Assembly: GCA_030682175.1 (NCBI GenBank)
Contig: JAUXOM010000132.1
Coordinates: 1-38,290, forward strand
Reading direction: 5' to 3'
DNA: 38,290 nt
From: Rhodocyclaceae bacterium
Lineage (GTDB): Bacteria; Pseudomonadota; Gammaproteobacteria; Burkholderiales; Rhodocyclaceae
Under the pieces are notes generated by a model. It searched no databases. It was not told where the DNA came from and saw nothing but the letters and a program-made list of their open reading frames with translations. The stretch's first letter is position 1. The number at the start of each line of letters is the position of its first letter. The position numbers were made by a program, and so were the translations under genes. This document shows, piece after piece, positions 16,933 to 25,812 of the stretch.

Positions 16933-17348
16933 TCGCCCGCCGCGGCCGCATCCTCGCCGTTCAGGACGGCATGGCGACGATCAGCGTCGACACGCCGGCG
17001 GCCTGCGCGTCCTGCGGCAGCCGCAGCGCTTGCGGCAGCACGGGTACGACGGTGCGCCTGCCGGTGGCGGCCGCGCTGCGCGCCGGGGATGACGTGACGC
17101 TGACGCTGGCCGAGGGCGCGCTGGTACGTGGCGCCCTGCGCGCTTACCTGTTGCCGACCACCACGCTGCTGCTCGGCGCCATCGCGCTGTCCGCCTTCGG
17201 CGATCTGGCCGCCGTCGGCGGCGCGCTGTCCGGACTGGGCGTCGGCCTGATCGCCCAGCGCATCCTCGCCCGCCGCGCAACCTGCGCGTCGCCTGCCGTC
17301 TCGCCAGCGCCGACTTTCGAACCATCCCCCATTGGAGAACCCACATGA
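16929..17348 (+). CDS. RseC/MucC-family membrane protein
   Basis: 139 residues. N-terminal Cys motif CASCGSRSACG (residues 24-34), then two hydrophobic membrane segments (around YLLPTTTLLLGAIALSAFG and AVGGALSGLGVGLIAQ). This is the SoxR-reducing-system RseC/MucC family, whose relatives sit with rnf genes and handle redox control at the membrane. It overlaps nifX and the following DUF269 gene by ATGA on both sides, so it belongs to the nif transcript. The last 20 or so residues (SPAVSPAPTFEPS) are coded by a reverse copy of the dispersed repeat and are probably an acquired tail. Confidence 0.85.
   Translation: MIARRGRILAVQDGMATISVDTPAACASCGSRSACGSTGTTVRLPVAAALRAGDDVTLTLAEGALVRGALRAYLLPTTTLLLGAIALSAFGDLAAVGGALSGLGVGLIAQRILARRATCASPAVSPAPTFEPSPIGEPT
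17295..17317 (-). repeat. Dispersed 23-bp repeat, copy F
   Basis: Reverse copy (GCCGTCTCGCCAGCGCCGAC plus TTT) inside the 3' end of the rseC-like gene, read as AVSPAPTF. Confidence 0.8.
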
Positions 17349-17812
17349 GCACCCCCGCCGTATTGGAACGCGACCCGATTTACGAGACCGATTTCATCAA
17401 GGAGATGATCCGCCAGATGCGCGCGCTCGACAGCTATGGCACCTACGACGGCCAACCGGGCGAGAAGCTGCTCGCGCCGCTGATCATGACGAAGGAGCGC
17501 AAGGCGCAAATCCCGATCGTCGGCGATCCCGACGAGGAAACCATCGCCTGCGTGAAGGCCTTCTACAACGCCATCGCCGTGCTGATCGAGAAGGAATGCG
17601 GCCAGATGGCCGTGCCGCTGGTGCATCTCTCGCACGAGGGCTTCGGCCGCGCGCTGATCACCGTCGGCAAGCTGGTGGTCGGCGACCGCACGCTGCGCGA
17701 CGTGCATCGCTTCGGCTTCGAGAGCCTGTCGAAGATGAAGACCGAGGGCGACAAGATCCTCGCCGTCGCCCTGGAAATCATCGGCGCACATCCGGACGTG
17801 GCGGGGATGTAA
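17345..17812 (+). CDS. NifX-associated nitrogen fixation protein (DUF269)
   Basis: 155 residues, a family found only with nifENX. It has the typical MRALDSYGTYDG, FYNAIAVLIEKECGQMAVPLVHLSHEGFGRALI and the C-terminal EKMK-like helix. Biochemical role unknown, probably in cofactor assembly or protection. Its start overlaps the preceding stop by ATGA, and the DUF683 gene follows two bases after the stop. Confidence 0.93.
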   Translation: MSTPAVLERDPIYETDFIKEMIRQMRALDSYGTYDGQPGEKLLAPLIMTKERKAQIPIVGDPDEETIACVKAFYNAIAVLIEKECGQMAVPLVHLSHEGFGRALITVGKLVVGDRTLRDVHRFGFESLSKMKTEGDKILAVALEIIGAHPDVAGM

Positions 17813-17814
17813 AC

Positions 17815-18051
17815 ATGAACGAGGAAGAACTCAGGGCACTGGAAAAGGAAGTGAAGAAGCTCAAGCGCATCGCCAGCGAGTGGGCCGGGCAGATGCACGA
17901 CCTTGTCGAGGAGCGCCTGCCGGCGGCCTACGCCGAGATTCCCGCTCTCGCGCAATCGACCTTCGACGCCTGCAAGGCCTGGACCGACGCCAACGAACGC
18001 CTGGCCAAACTCAATTCAATGCAACCCTCCTGGAAAGGAAAAACTTCATGA
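17815..18051 (+). CDS. CCE_0567-type small metalloprotein (DUF683)
   Basis: 78-residue helical protein. N-terminal acidic/basic coiled helix MNEEELRALEKEVKKLKRIASEWAGQMHDLVEERLP is the family signature; the cyanobacterial relative forms a metal-binding (Ni/Fe) dimer. Always close to nifX/DUF269. The stop overlaps the fdxB start. Confidence 0.9.
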   Translation: MNEEELRALEKEVKKLKRIASEWAGQMHDLVEERLPAAYAEIPALAQSTFDACKAWTDANERLAKLNSMQPSWKGKTS

Positions 18052-18332
18052 TTGCAACTACCGTAACCCGTGGCGGCACCCCGTACACGCCGACCTACGC
18101 CGAGTCGATCGACGCGAAGAAATGCATCGGCTGCGGCCGTTGTTACAAGGTGTGCGTGCGCGACGTGCTGACGCTCGTCGACCGTGGCGAGGACGACGAG
18201 GTTGATGATGACGATTGGGACGACGAGGATGCCAAGGCGATGATGACCGTCAAGAATTCCGGCGATTGCACCGGCTGCGGTGCCTGTGGGCGTACCTGTC
18301 CGAAGGGCTGTTTCACCTTCGTCACGGCCTGA
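18048..18332 (+). CDS. fdxB: Nif-specific ferredoxin III FdxB
   Basis: 94 residues. Two CX2CX2CX3C motifs, CIGCGRCYKVC and CTGCGACGRTC, bind two [4Fe-4S] clusters. Between them is the long acidic loop (EDDEVDDDDWDDEDAK) typical of the nif FdxB family. AAAGGA precedes ATG 18048. It likely supplies electrons for cofactor assembly or NifH. Confidence 0.93.
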   Translation: MIATTVTRGGTPYTPTYAESIDAKKCIGCGRCYKVCVRDVLTLVDRGEDDEVDDDDWDDEDAKAMMTVKNSGDCTGCGACGRTCPKGCFTFVTA

Positions 18333-18368
18333 GGCAAGTCTTTCAGCATCTGAGCAGGGAGAACGAGC

Positions 18369-19265
18369 ATGTGGGATTACTCTGAAAAAGTTCGCGAACA
18401 TTTCTTCAACCCGCGCAATGCCGGCTTGCTCGACGGGGCCAACGGTGTCGGTGACGTCGGCTCGATCAAATGCGGCGATGCGCTGCGGCTGATGCTCAAG
18501 GTCGATCCCGACAGCGAGAAGATCGTCGAGGCAGGTTTCCAGACCTTCGGCTGCGGTTCGGCGATCGCCTCTTCCTCGGCGCTCACCGAGATCATCAAGG
18601 GCAAGACGCTCGACGAGGCGCTCAAGGTCAGCAACCAGGACATCGCCGATTATCTCGACGGCCTGCCGCCCGAGAAGATGCACTGCTCGGTGATGGGCCG
18701 CGAGGCGCTGCAGGCGGCCGTGGCCAACTATCGCGGCGAGGTATGGAAGGACGACCACGAGGAAGGCGCGCTGATCTGCAAGTGCTTCGCCGTCGACGCG
18801 GTGCTGATCGAGGAGGTGGTGCGCGTCAACAGCCTCACCACCGTCGAGCAGGTCGCCCACTTCACCAAGGCTGGCGGCGGCTGCGCCTCATGCCACGAGG
18901 GCATCGAGGAGATCCTCGCCAAGGTGTCGAAGGAAGCCTGCACCGCGCCGACCGCCGCGACGAAGCCCACCCCCGCGTCCGTGGCTGCCGCGGCGCCCGC
19001 TGCCGCGCCCAAGCTCACCAACTTCCAGCGCATCCGCAAGATCGAGGAAACCGTCGAGGCCATCCGCCCGATGCTGCAACGCGACCACGGCGACATCGAG
19101 ATCGTCGAGATCGACGGCAAGAACATCTACGTCAATCTCAAGGGCGCCTGCGTCGGCTGCATGATGGAAGCGGCGACGCTCAACGGCATCCAGACCAAGC
19201 TGGTCGAGGCGCTCGGCGAATTCGTGCGCCTGCTGCCCGCCGCGATGCTCGGAAAGGCACAATAA
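18369..19265 (+). CDS. nifU: Nitrogenase Fe-S scaffold protein NifU
   Basis: NifU assembles Fe-S clusters from NifS sulfur and delivers them to NifH and the cofactor pathway. All three domains are present in 298 residues. The IscU-like N-terminus has Cys35, a Cys in [11 protein letters not shown], and Cys in MHCSVMG. The central [2Fe-2S] domain has CKC and CASC. The C-terminal NFU domain has CVGC. A Pro/Ala-rich linker (residues ~195-218) joins the last two. Its stop overlaps the start codon of the 25-codon ORF of the next repeat element. Confidence 0.97.
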   Translation: MWDYSEKVREHFFNPRNAGLLDGANGVGDVGSIKCGDALRLMLKVDPDSEKIVEAGFQTFGCGSAIASSSALTEIIKGKTLDEALKVSNQDIADYLDGLPPEKMHCSVMGREALQAAVANYRGEVWKDDHEEGALICKCFAVDAVLIEEVVRVNSLTTVEQVAHFTKAGGGCASCHEGIEEILAKVSKEACTAPTAATKPTPASVAAAAPAAAPKLTNFQRIRKIEETVEAIRPMLQRDHGDIEIVEIDGKNIYVNLKGACVGCMMEAATLNGIQTKLVEALGEFVRLLPAAMLGKAQ

Positions 19266-19342
19266 TGGCCCCCACGCTCACTTTGTTCGCTGCCCCCACA
19301 GGGGGCGATACCTCCTTCGGGGCGGCCCTTCAGGAGGCATGA
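19265..19342 (+). repeat. 78-bp intercistronic element, copy 2, with 25-codon ORF
   Basis: Same element as at 2119-2196, here between nifU and nifS. The 25-codon frame ([17 protein letters not shown]...) opens within the nifU stop codon and ends one base before nifS. CTCCT (19312-19316) can pair with AGGAG (19332-19336), the nifS Shine-Dalgarno. The protein frame is kept although bases differ between copies. Confidence 0.8.
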
Positions 19343-19343
19343 C

Positions 19344-20558
19344 ATGAACGACGCTCCCATCTATCTCGACAACAACGCCACGACCGCCTGCGATCCGGCG
19401 GTGGTGAGCGCGATGCTGCCGTTCTTCACCGAGCAGTTCGGCAATCCCTCGTCGATGCACAGTTTCGGCAACAAGGTCGGCTTCGCACTGAAGGAGGCGC
19501 GCGCCAAGGTGCAGGCGCTGCTCGGCGCCGAGCACGACTCGGAGATCGTGTTCACCTCCTGCGGCACCGAGTCGGACTCGACCGCGATCCTCTCGGCGTT
19601 GAAAGCGCAACCCGAGCGCAACCAGATCATCACCACCGCCGTCGAGCATCCGGCCATCCTTACACTCTGCGAGTATCTCGAAAAGGAAGGCTATGCCATC
19701 ACGCGCCTCGGCGTGGACAAGCGCGGCCGGCTCGACATGGACGAATACAAGGCCGCCCTCGGCCCGCGCACCGCGATCGTATCGGCGATGTGGGCGAACA
19801 ACGAATCGGGGACGATCTTTCCGGTCGAGCAGATGGCCGAGCTGGCGCATGCCGCCGGCGCGCAGTTCCACACCGACGCCGTGCAGGCGGTCGGCAAGAT
19901 CGCCATCGACTTGAAGAAGACCAAGATCGACATGCTCTCGCTGTCGGGCCACAAGCTGCATGCGCCCAAGGGCGTTGGCGTGCTGTATCTCAGGCGCGGC
20001 ACGCGCTATCGCCCATTATTGAGAGGCGGCCATCAGGAGCGCGGCCGGCGCGCCGGCACCGAGAACGCTGCTTCCATCGTCGGCCTTGGCGTGGCCTGCG
20101 AGCAGGCGCAGCAGCAAATGGCCTTCGAGAACACCGCAGTGAAGCGACTACGCGACCGGCTCGAAGCCGGCATCCTCGCCCAGGTGCCGCGCTGCTTCCC
20201 GACCGGCGACGTGACGAACCGCCTGCCCAACACCAGCAACATCGCCTTCGAGTTCATCGAAGGCGAGGCGATCCTGCTGCTGCTCAACAAGGCCGGCATC
20301 GCCGCCTCGTCGGGCTCGGCCTGTACCTCGGGCTCGCTCGAACCCTCGCACGTGATGCGCGCGATGGGCATTCCCTACACCGCCGCACACGGCACGACGC
20401 GTTTTTCGCTGTCGCGCTACAACACCGAGTCAGAGATTGACCGCGTCATCGCGGCCGTGCCGCCGATCATCGCCCAGCTGCGCAAGATATCCCCCTACTG
20501 GGGCGAGAAGGGACCGGTTGAGAAACCGGAAGATGCCTTCGCTCCAGCATATGCGTAG
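19344..20558 (+). CDS. nifS: Cysteine desulfurase NifS
   Basis: PLP enzyme that takes sulfur from cysteine and passes it to NifU. 404 residues. PLP lysine is Lys204 (SLSGHKLHAPKG), and the catalytic cysteine is Cys327 (SSGSACTSG) on the mobile loop. Opening IYLDNNATTACDP is typical. Its Shine-Dalgarno is part of the upstream repeat. It is the last nif gene visible here. Confidence 0.97.
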   Translation: MNDAPIYLDNNATTACDPAVVSAMLPFFTEQFGNPSSMHSFGNKVGFALKEARAKVQALLGAEHDSEIVFTSCGTESDSTAILSALKAQPERNQIITTAVEHPAILTLCEYLEKEGYAITRLGVDKRGRLDMDEYKAALGPRTAIVSAMWANNESGTIFPVEQMAELAHAAGAQFHTDAVQAVGKIAIDLKKTKIDMLSLSGHKLHAPKGVGVLYLRRGTRYRPLLRGGHQERGRRAGTENAASIVGLGVACEQAQQQMAFENTAVKRLRDRLEAGILAQVPRCFPTGDVTNRLPNTSNIAFEFIEGEAILLLLNKAGIAASSGSACTSGSLEPSHVMRAMGIPYTAAHGTTRFSLSRYNTESEIDRVIAAVPPIIAQLRKISPYWGEKGPVEKPEDAFAPAYA

Positions 20559-20571
20559 GTTTCCTCCAGCG

Positions 20572-20852
20572 TTATGTCAAGGCTAAGGTATCCTCGCGAC
20601 CAAGGCGGCAAAACCAGCGGTACGCCAGGTTTAGATGTACCTCCTCGCACAAACAACGTTCGGAGCGGATGCGTAGCTGTAACCAATGATGAGCATGCGC
20701 TCCACCAGCTCTGGATCGATGGTGGGGCGCCCGGTATGGCTGTTGTGCTCGGCCAGATGCTGGCGCAACCCGCTCGGGTCCTGACAGGAATCGATGTCGC
20801 GCAGAAGACGACTCCGGGGCACATGTTCTTCGAGATTAAACAAGTAGAACAA
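20572..20852 (-). pseudogene. Decayed transposase fragment (IS1182/IS5-like N-terminus)
   Basis: The first frame reads MFYLFNLEEHVPRSRLLRDID... HTGRPTIDPELVERMLIIGYSY, the N-terminal (DUF772-type) domain of IS1182/IS5-like transposases. After a frameshift near 20680 the match goes on as IRSERCLCEEVHLNLAYRWF and ends at a stop at 20572. The catalytic domain is missing. It lies exactly at the nif/phn boundary. Confidence 0.85.
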
Positions 20853-20899
20853 CCGCTCCTGCCCGCCCTTCTGCTACCCCGCCATTTCCCTGATGACTT

Positions 20900-21751
20900 T
20901 CAGGATGCTGTAACCATCAAACCAACTGCAACAATGGCTGCCCCAATGAGCCGCCGTCCCCAGTCCTGTCTTTCCTTGAACCAGGTCAGCGAGAGGATGC
21001 TGGCAATCACGATACCGGCATTCGTGTAGGTCACGACCTCAGCGGACGGGAGTGTGCGCATCGCATGAATGACCAGTGCGTAAGCCGTGCCGATGCACAG
21101 CCCGCCGACGAGCATGGCTGTCGTGTTGATTCGCTTTGCCGGTATCCAGCGACCGGTTTTGCGTTTCATTGTCCACGTGATGCTGAGCCAGGCCGCAAGG
21201 TAGCCAACGGAAACAAAGCCGATCAAACCGGCGAACCCCGGGACGCTCCCGGTTGCTGCTTTGTCGCTCAAGGAATAGACACTGGTCGCCAGCATTGCCA
21301 CGAAAGCCCAGGGCAGCGCTTGGCGGTCGTGCGCGTTAAGCAGCGCACTCCAGGAAAGTAGCCAGAGTCCGATGACACTGATACCGATCCCCAGCCAGGC
21401 GTTGGCGCTCAACGACTCCCCTGTCAGCAGAACGCTTAACAGTGCGATCGGCAGCGGCGAACTACGCACCAGCGGGTAAACCAGTGCAACTGGCGCATGC
21501 TCGTAGGCCTTGCGAAGACCCCAGAAATAAATCACGTTGGCGGTCGCGGAAGTGGCCATCAAGGCGACAAACATTGGAGTCCATGTCACGCTCGTAATCA
21601 AGGCGGGAAAACCAATCGGACCCAGCAGGACCAGATGCGCCAGCAGTACCCACCATAAGGGAAAAGCCTCGGCGGGCTGTCGCCGGGCGATGAGATTCCA
21701 GGTGACATGCATGGCCACCGAGACGGCCACTGCGAGAATCGCCTCATTCAT
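20900..21751 (-). CDS. EamA-family (DMT superfamily) transporter
   Basis: 283 residues, about ten hydrophobic segments in two halves, as in EamA exporters. Features include VIYFWGLRKAYEHAPVALVYPLVRSSPLPIALLSV and the second-half YTNAGIVIASILSLTWFKE. Substrate unknown. It overlaps the small ORF upstream by eight bases. It is on the same strand as the phn transporter genes and about 230 bases after them, but there is no family link to phosphonates. Confidence 0.9.
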   Translation of the reverse strand: MNEAILAVAVSVAMHVTWNLIARRQPAEAFPLWWVLLAHLVLLGPIGFPALITSVTWTPMFVALMATSATANVIYFWGLRKAYEHAPVALVYPLVRSSPLPIALLSVLLTGESLSANAWLGIGISVIGLWLLSWSALLNAHDRQALPWAFVAMLATSVYSLSDKAATGSVPGFAGLIGFVSVGYLAAWLSITWTMKRKTGRWIPAKRINTTAMLVGGLCIGTAYALVIHAMRTLPSAEVVTYTNAGIVIASILSLTWFKERQDWGRRLIGAAIVAVGLMVTAS

Positions 21752-21935
21752 TTTGGCTTCGCAGTTCGTCCATTTCGCCGTCTGCAGCTATCGACACCCC
21801 GATCGGCAGGGGCAGGCAGCCGCCAGAAAACTGCCAGATGGACAACAGCAGCTCGTCAGCCTGCGCTGACGGTGGATGGCTGTGCGGCATCGGGCTGTAC
21901 AAGGGCAGCCACTGGTCGCCTTTCAGATCGACCAA
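21744..21935 (-). CDS. Doubtful small ORF
   Basis: 63 codons with no recognised homology. It has no membrane segment or motif. Its only support is an eight-base overlap with the EamA start, which could mean coupled translation, and the absence of anything else in this 230-base gap. It may be a chance frame or a gene remnant. Confidence 0.25.
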   Translation of the reverse strand: MVDLKGDQWLPLYSPMPHSHPPSAQADELLLSIWQFSGGCLPLPIGVSIAADGEMDELRSQNE

Positions 21936-21981
21936 TGTCTAAAAACCGACGAGAAAAGCCGCGCGGGCGTCGCCCCGGCGC

Positions 21982-22857
21982 TCAGTGCAAGCCGCCCGAC
22001 GTTTCCGCCGCGCCGCCGATCAGGCGGCGGCGGATCAGCTTGGAAATCCAGTCGATCACATAGACGGCGATCAGGATCATGATCATGATGAAACTGGCTT
22101 CTTCCCACAGCATGGTGCGGATGCGGTCCGCCAGATAGAAGCCGATGCCGCCGGCACCGACGATGCCGAGGATGGTGGCCGAGCGGGTGTTGGATTCGAA
22201 GATGTAGAGCACATTGGACAGCATCACCGGGAGCACCTGCGGGATGATGCCGAAGCGGATGGTCTGCAGGGGATTGCCGCCGCAGCCGCGAATGCCGTCC
22301 ACCTGTTTCTTTTCCGCGTTCTCGATGGCTTCCGAATACAGTTTGGCCAGCGTGCCGGTATCGGAAATGATGATGGCGAGTATGCCCGCCAGCGGACCGA
22401 GGCCGACGGCGCGGACGAAGATCAGCGCCCAAATCACCTGATCGATGCCGCGCAGGGTGTCGCTGGTACGCCGGAAAAAAAACTGGGCGATGCGCACCGG
22501 CAGCACGTTGCGGGCGCACAGCAGCCCCAGCGGCACGGCCAGTACCGCCGCAATCACGGTGCCGAGAAAGGCCATGGCGATGGTCTGGAACAAGGCCCAC
22601 AGGTAATCGTTGAAGGCATCGCCTACAGTAGGCGGGAACATACGCGATGCCACGTCCAGCAGCGTACCCGAACCTGCCCAGAGGCGTGCCGGCGAAAGAT
22701 CGAAGGTCCAGAAGCAGTAAGCAGTGAGGACGAAAAAGGCGAACCAGGCCGCCTGGTTGCGCAGGCGGACGGACAAGGGCGCCTGAAAGGCCAGCGGGTG
22801 GCGGGCGCGGATGGCGGCGATGCTTGCGGCGTCGAAGTTGGCGATGTTTTCGCGCAT
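21982..22857 (-). CDS. phnE: Phosphonate ABC transporter permease PhnE (fourth)
   Basis: 291 residues, an inner-membrane permease with a cytoplasmic N-terminus of about 35 residues and about six membrane segments. The PhnE signature is clear: RGIDQVIWALIFVRAVGLGPLAGILAI, then the EAA loop VDGIRGCGGNPLQTIRFGIIPQVLP and [23 protein letters not shown]. It lies one base after the other permease of the same importer and probably forms a heterodimer with it. Confidence 0.93.
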   Translation of the reverse strand: MRENIANFDAASIAAIRARHPLAFQAPLSVRLRNQAAWFAFFVLTAYCFWTFDLSPARLWAGSGTLLDVASRMFPPTVGDAFNDYLWALFQTIAMAFLGTVIAAVLAVPLGLLCARNVLPVRIAQFFFRRTSDTLRGIDQVIWALIFVRAVGLGPLAGILAIIISDTGTLAKLYSEAIENAEKKQVDGIRGCGGNPLQTIRFGIIPQVLPVMLSNVLYIFESNTRSATILGIVGAGGIGFYLADRIRTMLWEEASFIMIMILIAVYVIDWISKLIRRRLIGGAAETSGGLH

Positions 22858-22858
22858 G

Positions 22859-23725
22859 TCAGTGGTGCTCCTTGCCGATCATGGCGTGGCGCAGTTTTTC
22901 GCAGCCGAAGTCGATCAGCATGACGGTGATAACCAGCAGCAGCAGCAGGGCGCTGATGTCCTCGTAATACAGCCTTGCGATGGCGATGTACAACTCCTGG
23001 CCGATGCCACCGGCGCCGACGAAGCCGATCACGCTGGCGGTACGCACATTGATCTCGAAACGCCACAGGGTGAAGGTGGCGAAGTTGGGCAGCACCTGCG
23101 GCAGCACGGCGAAGCGCACGATCTGCAGCCAGTTGGCGCCGGTGGCACGCAGGCCCTCCACCGGTTTCATGTCGATGTTTTCCACCGTCTCGGCGAACAA
23201 CTTGCCCGAGCCGCCCATGGAGTGCACGGCGATGGCGAGAATGCCGGCCAGCGGCCCGATGCCGAAGGCGAAGACGAAGATCAGGGCGTAAACCAGATCG
23301 GGGATCGTGCGCGCCACTTCGAAGATGCGCCGCACGAGCCAGTAGCTGACACTGCCGCGCCGCAGGTTCTGTGAGGCGTGGAAACACAGGGCCAGTGCGC
23401 CTAGCGTGCCGAGCAGGGTGGCGGTGTAGGCGATGAGTATGGTTTCCCACAGCAGCGAGAGCCATTTGCCCGGCGCGTAGAACCATTCGTTGAGGTCATG
23501 CCACAGGGTGGCCAGGCTCAGTGTCGGCAGGGTCTTGACCGCATATTCATGCACTCGGGGCAGGCTGCGCAGCAGCTTCAGCGGATCAAACTCGCCGACC
23601 CAGGCCGATAGCCCGAAGGCGATCAGGAACAGGGTGCCGTAGGCGATGGTGACGAGCCGCTTGCGGGCGCCCAGGGAGCGGTAATGCGCCTCGAAGTCGA
23701 GAGCGGTGGCGCTGGAGGATGTCAT
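22859..23725 (-). CDS. phnE: Phosphonate ABC transporter permease PhnE (third)
   Basis: 288 residues, same family. Signature FEVARTIPDLVYALIFVFAFGIGPLAGILAIAVH, EAA loop VEGLRATGANWLQIVRFAVLPQVLPNF and RTASVIGFVGAGGIGQEL. It sits between the phnD of this importer (90 bases upstream) and the fourth permease. Confidence 0.93.
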   Translation of the reverse strand: MTSSSATALDFEAHYRSLGARKRLVTIAYGTLFLIAFGLSAWVGEFDPLKLLRSLPRVHEYAVKTLPTLSLATLWHDLNEWFYAPGKWLSLLWETILIAYTATLLGTLGALALCFHASQNLRRGSVSYWLVRRIFEVARTIPDLVYALIFVFAFGIGPLAGILAIAVHSMGGSGKLFAETVENIDMKPVEGLRATGANWLQIVRFAVLPQVLPNFATFTLWRFEINVRTASVIGFVGAGGIGQELYIAIARLYYEDISALLLLLVITVMLIDFGCEKLRHAMIGKEHH

Positions 23726-23815
23726 GGGGCAAAGAATCTGGAAAGCCTGTCAATGCTGTAAAAGACCGTGGCCGCCTGTGATGGCGGCCACGGCCCGCTC
23801 GGCCGAATGGACTGA

Positions 23816-24733
23816 TTACTTCTTGCGGTTTTTGCGGACTTCCAGCGCGGCGTCGAGCACCGGCTTGTACATTTCGTGCGTCGCGGGAACGAAACCGGCA
23901 GTCTTGCCGCGTGCGGCAGATTCGGCCACCTGCGGATGGGTCTTGTGCAGATCGGTCCAGAAGGCCAGCAACTCACGCCTCATATCAGCCGGCATGTCCT
24001 TGCGTACCACGACCAAGGGGTTGGGGATCAGCGGCGATTCCCAGATGATGCGGAACTGGTCCATCTTCAGCACGCCGCGATCCACCATGGCGCGAATCTG
24101 GCCGGCATTGTGGCCTTTCGAGGACCAGGTGAAGGCGGAGTCGAACTGACCATTAATTACGCCCAGCACACTCTGCTCATGGCCGCCGGAAAACAGGGTC
24201 TTGCCGAAGAACTTGTCCGGCTCGATACCGGCGCTGCGCAGACTGACCAGCGGGATCAGGTAGCCGGAGGTGGAGTTGGCATCCGCCCAGGCCAGGGTCT
24301 TGCCCTTGAGGTCATCGAGCTTCTTGTAAGGGCTGTCGCTCTTGACGATGAGGATCGAGTGGTAGCCGAGCTGGCCGTCCAGTTCCTTGTTCGTCACCAG
24401 CGGCTCGACCTGGCCGCCGGAATCGATCCATGCGGCAGCGTAAGCGCTGGCACCGGTCTGGGCCATTTGAATCTGGCCCGAGGTTAGGGCTTGTACGGTG
24501 CCAGAGTAGTCGGAGGCGGTAAAGATTTTCATCTCGACGCCGGTTTTTTGCTTGAAGACCTCGGCCACCTCCTTGAATCGCGCCGAAGTGGCGGCCTGAT
24601 TCTCAGAACTCACCGAGCTGAAATAGACCACGGGAAATTTCTTCTTCCAGTCCTCGGCGGCATGGGCCAGCGTGGCGGAAGCAGTGAGGGCGACGGCAGC
24701 GATGCCGAGGGAAAGACGACGCAAGCGGGACAT
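23816..24733 (-). CDS. phnD: Phosphonate-binding periplasmic protein PhnD (second system)
   Basis: 305 residues with an N-terminal signal peptide (basic MSRLRR, hydrophobic LSLGIAAVALTASATLA, cleavage likely after AHA). Binding-protein family motifs: FSSVSSENQAATSARFKEV, GQIQMAQTGASAYAAAW, DLKGKTLAWADANSTSGYLIP. These differ from the first system, so the two may prefer different phosphonates. ATG 24733 is used because GGAG is ahead of it and the signal peptide begins there; the frame extends to 24898. Confidence 0.93.
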   Translation of the reverse strand: MSRLRRLSLGIAAVALTASATLAHAAEDWKKKFPVVYFSSVSSENQAATSARFKEVAEVFKQKTGVEMKIFTASDYSGTVQALTSGQIQMAQTGASAYAAAWIDSGGQVEPLVTNKELDGQLGYHSILIVKSDSPYKKLDDLKGKTLAWADANSTSGYLIPLVSLRSAGIEPDKFFGKTLFSGGHEQSVLGVINGQFDSAFTWSSKGHNAGQIRAMVDRGVLKMDQFRIIWESPLIPNPLVVVRKDMPADMRRELLAFWTDLHKTHPQVAESAARGKTAGFVPATHEMYKPVLDAALEVRKNRKK

Positions 24734-24782
24734 GTGGTGATCTCCGGAAATGGGAAAGACGGGGTTGGCTGTAGCGGAAAAC

Positions 24783-25598
24783 TCAGGCGGCGATGGGGAC
24801 CAGGGACGGTATGTTCTCGAAGGCGGTCGTGGAGGTGGCGGACTCGTCGAACCGCGGGTCGTTATCGGCCACGCCGTAGATGCGGCGCACCATGGCATCG
24901 TCGAGGGCCGCCGGCACGCCGTCGAAGATCACCTCGCCGGCAGCGATGCCGACGATGCGGTCGCAATACTGGCGGGCCGTGTCGAGGGTATGCAAATTGC
25001 ACAGGACGGTAATGCCGTCCTCGCGGTTGATGCGGCGCAGGGCGTCCATCACCAGGATGGCGCTGCGCGGATCGAGGGAGGCGATGGGTTCGTCGGCCAG
25101 CATCATTTCTGGCGCCTGTACCAGGGCACGGGCAATCGCCACGCGCTGCTGCTGGCCGCCGGAAAGCGTCTCGGCCCGTTGCAAAGCCAGTTGGGCGCAA
25201 TCCAGGCGCTCCAGGGCGTGGATCGCCATGGCTCGTTCGGCCGGCGAAAACACCTTGAGCAGGGACGGCAGCGTGCCCTTGTAGGCGGCGCGACCGAGCA
25301 TCACGTTGGTCAGCACATCGAGGCGCGGCACCAGATTGAATTGCTGGAAGATCATCGCGCAGCGCGCGCGCCAAGCCAGCAGCGGCTTGCCGCGCAGCGC
25401 CGAAACGGCTTCGCCGCGCCAGATGATGTCGCCGTGGCTCGGTTCCGCGAGACGGTTGATCATGCGCAGCAGGGTGGACTTGCCGGCGCCGGAACGCCCG
25501 ATCACGCCCACCATCTGGCCGGCGGGAATGTCCAGCGATACGGATTTGAGTGCAGTGGCTTCGCCGAAGCGCTTGCCAAGGTTCCTGATTTCCAGCAT
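24783..25598 (-). CDS. phnC: Phosphonate ABC transporter ATPase PhnC (second system)
   Basis: 271 residues, cytoplasmic ATPase of the importer. Walker [10 protein letters not shown], signature LSGGQQQR, Walker [14 protein letters not shown]. Start ATG 25598 has AGGAG ahead; the longer frame to 25727 would run into the dispersed repeat. Order is phnC-phnD-phnE-phnE. Confidence 0.94.
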   Translation of the reverse strand: MLEIRNLGKRFGEATALKSVSLDIPAGQMVGVIGRSGAGKSTLLRMINRLAEPSHGDIIWRGEAVSALRGKPLLAWRARCAMIFQQFNLVPRLDVLTNVMLGRAAYKGTLPSLLKVFSPAERAMAIHALERLDCAQLALQRAETLSGGQQQRVAIARALVQAPEMMLADEPIASLDPRSAILVMDALRRINREDGITVLCNLHTLDTARQYCDRIVGIAAGEVIFDGVPAALDDAMVRRIYGVADNDPRFDESATSTTAFENIPSLVPIAA

Positions 25599-25683
25599 GA
25601 CGGTTTCTCCTGTCTTGAATTTGTGGAGAAGTCTAGACAGGCTATGTGAACGTCTTATTGCAGTTGCGTGATGATTCCGTTGA

Positions 25684-25732
25684 AAAGTCGGCGCTGGCGG
25701 GACGGCGGTCGGGGTTTCGCAAAGCACTGCTT
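25684..25732 (+). repeat. Dispersed repeat, copy G, extended 49-bp form
   Basis: The 23-bp motif (25684-25706) followed by 26 more bases shared with copy H (one mismatch over 49). Immediately overlapping its end, GCAAAGC-ACT-GCTTTGC (25719-25735) is a perfect hairpin. It lies in the 214-base gap between the two importer operons; the rest of the gap holds nothing recognisable. Confidence 0.85.
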
Positions 25733-25812
25733 TGCGCCGAACGCCGCTGGCGAGGCCATGCAGGGCCGAGGCAACCCGAATAGACGAAGGGAGCGGCGAC
25801 TGCCCGGGCGTC

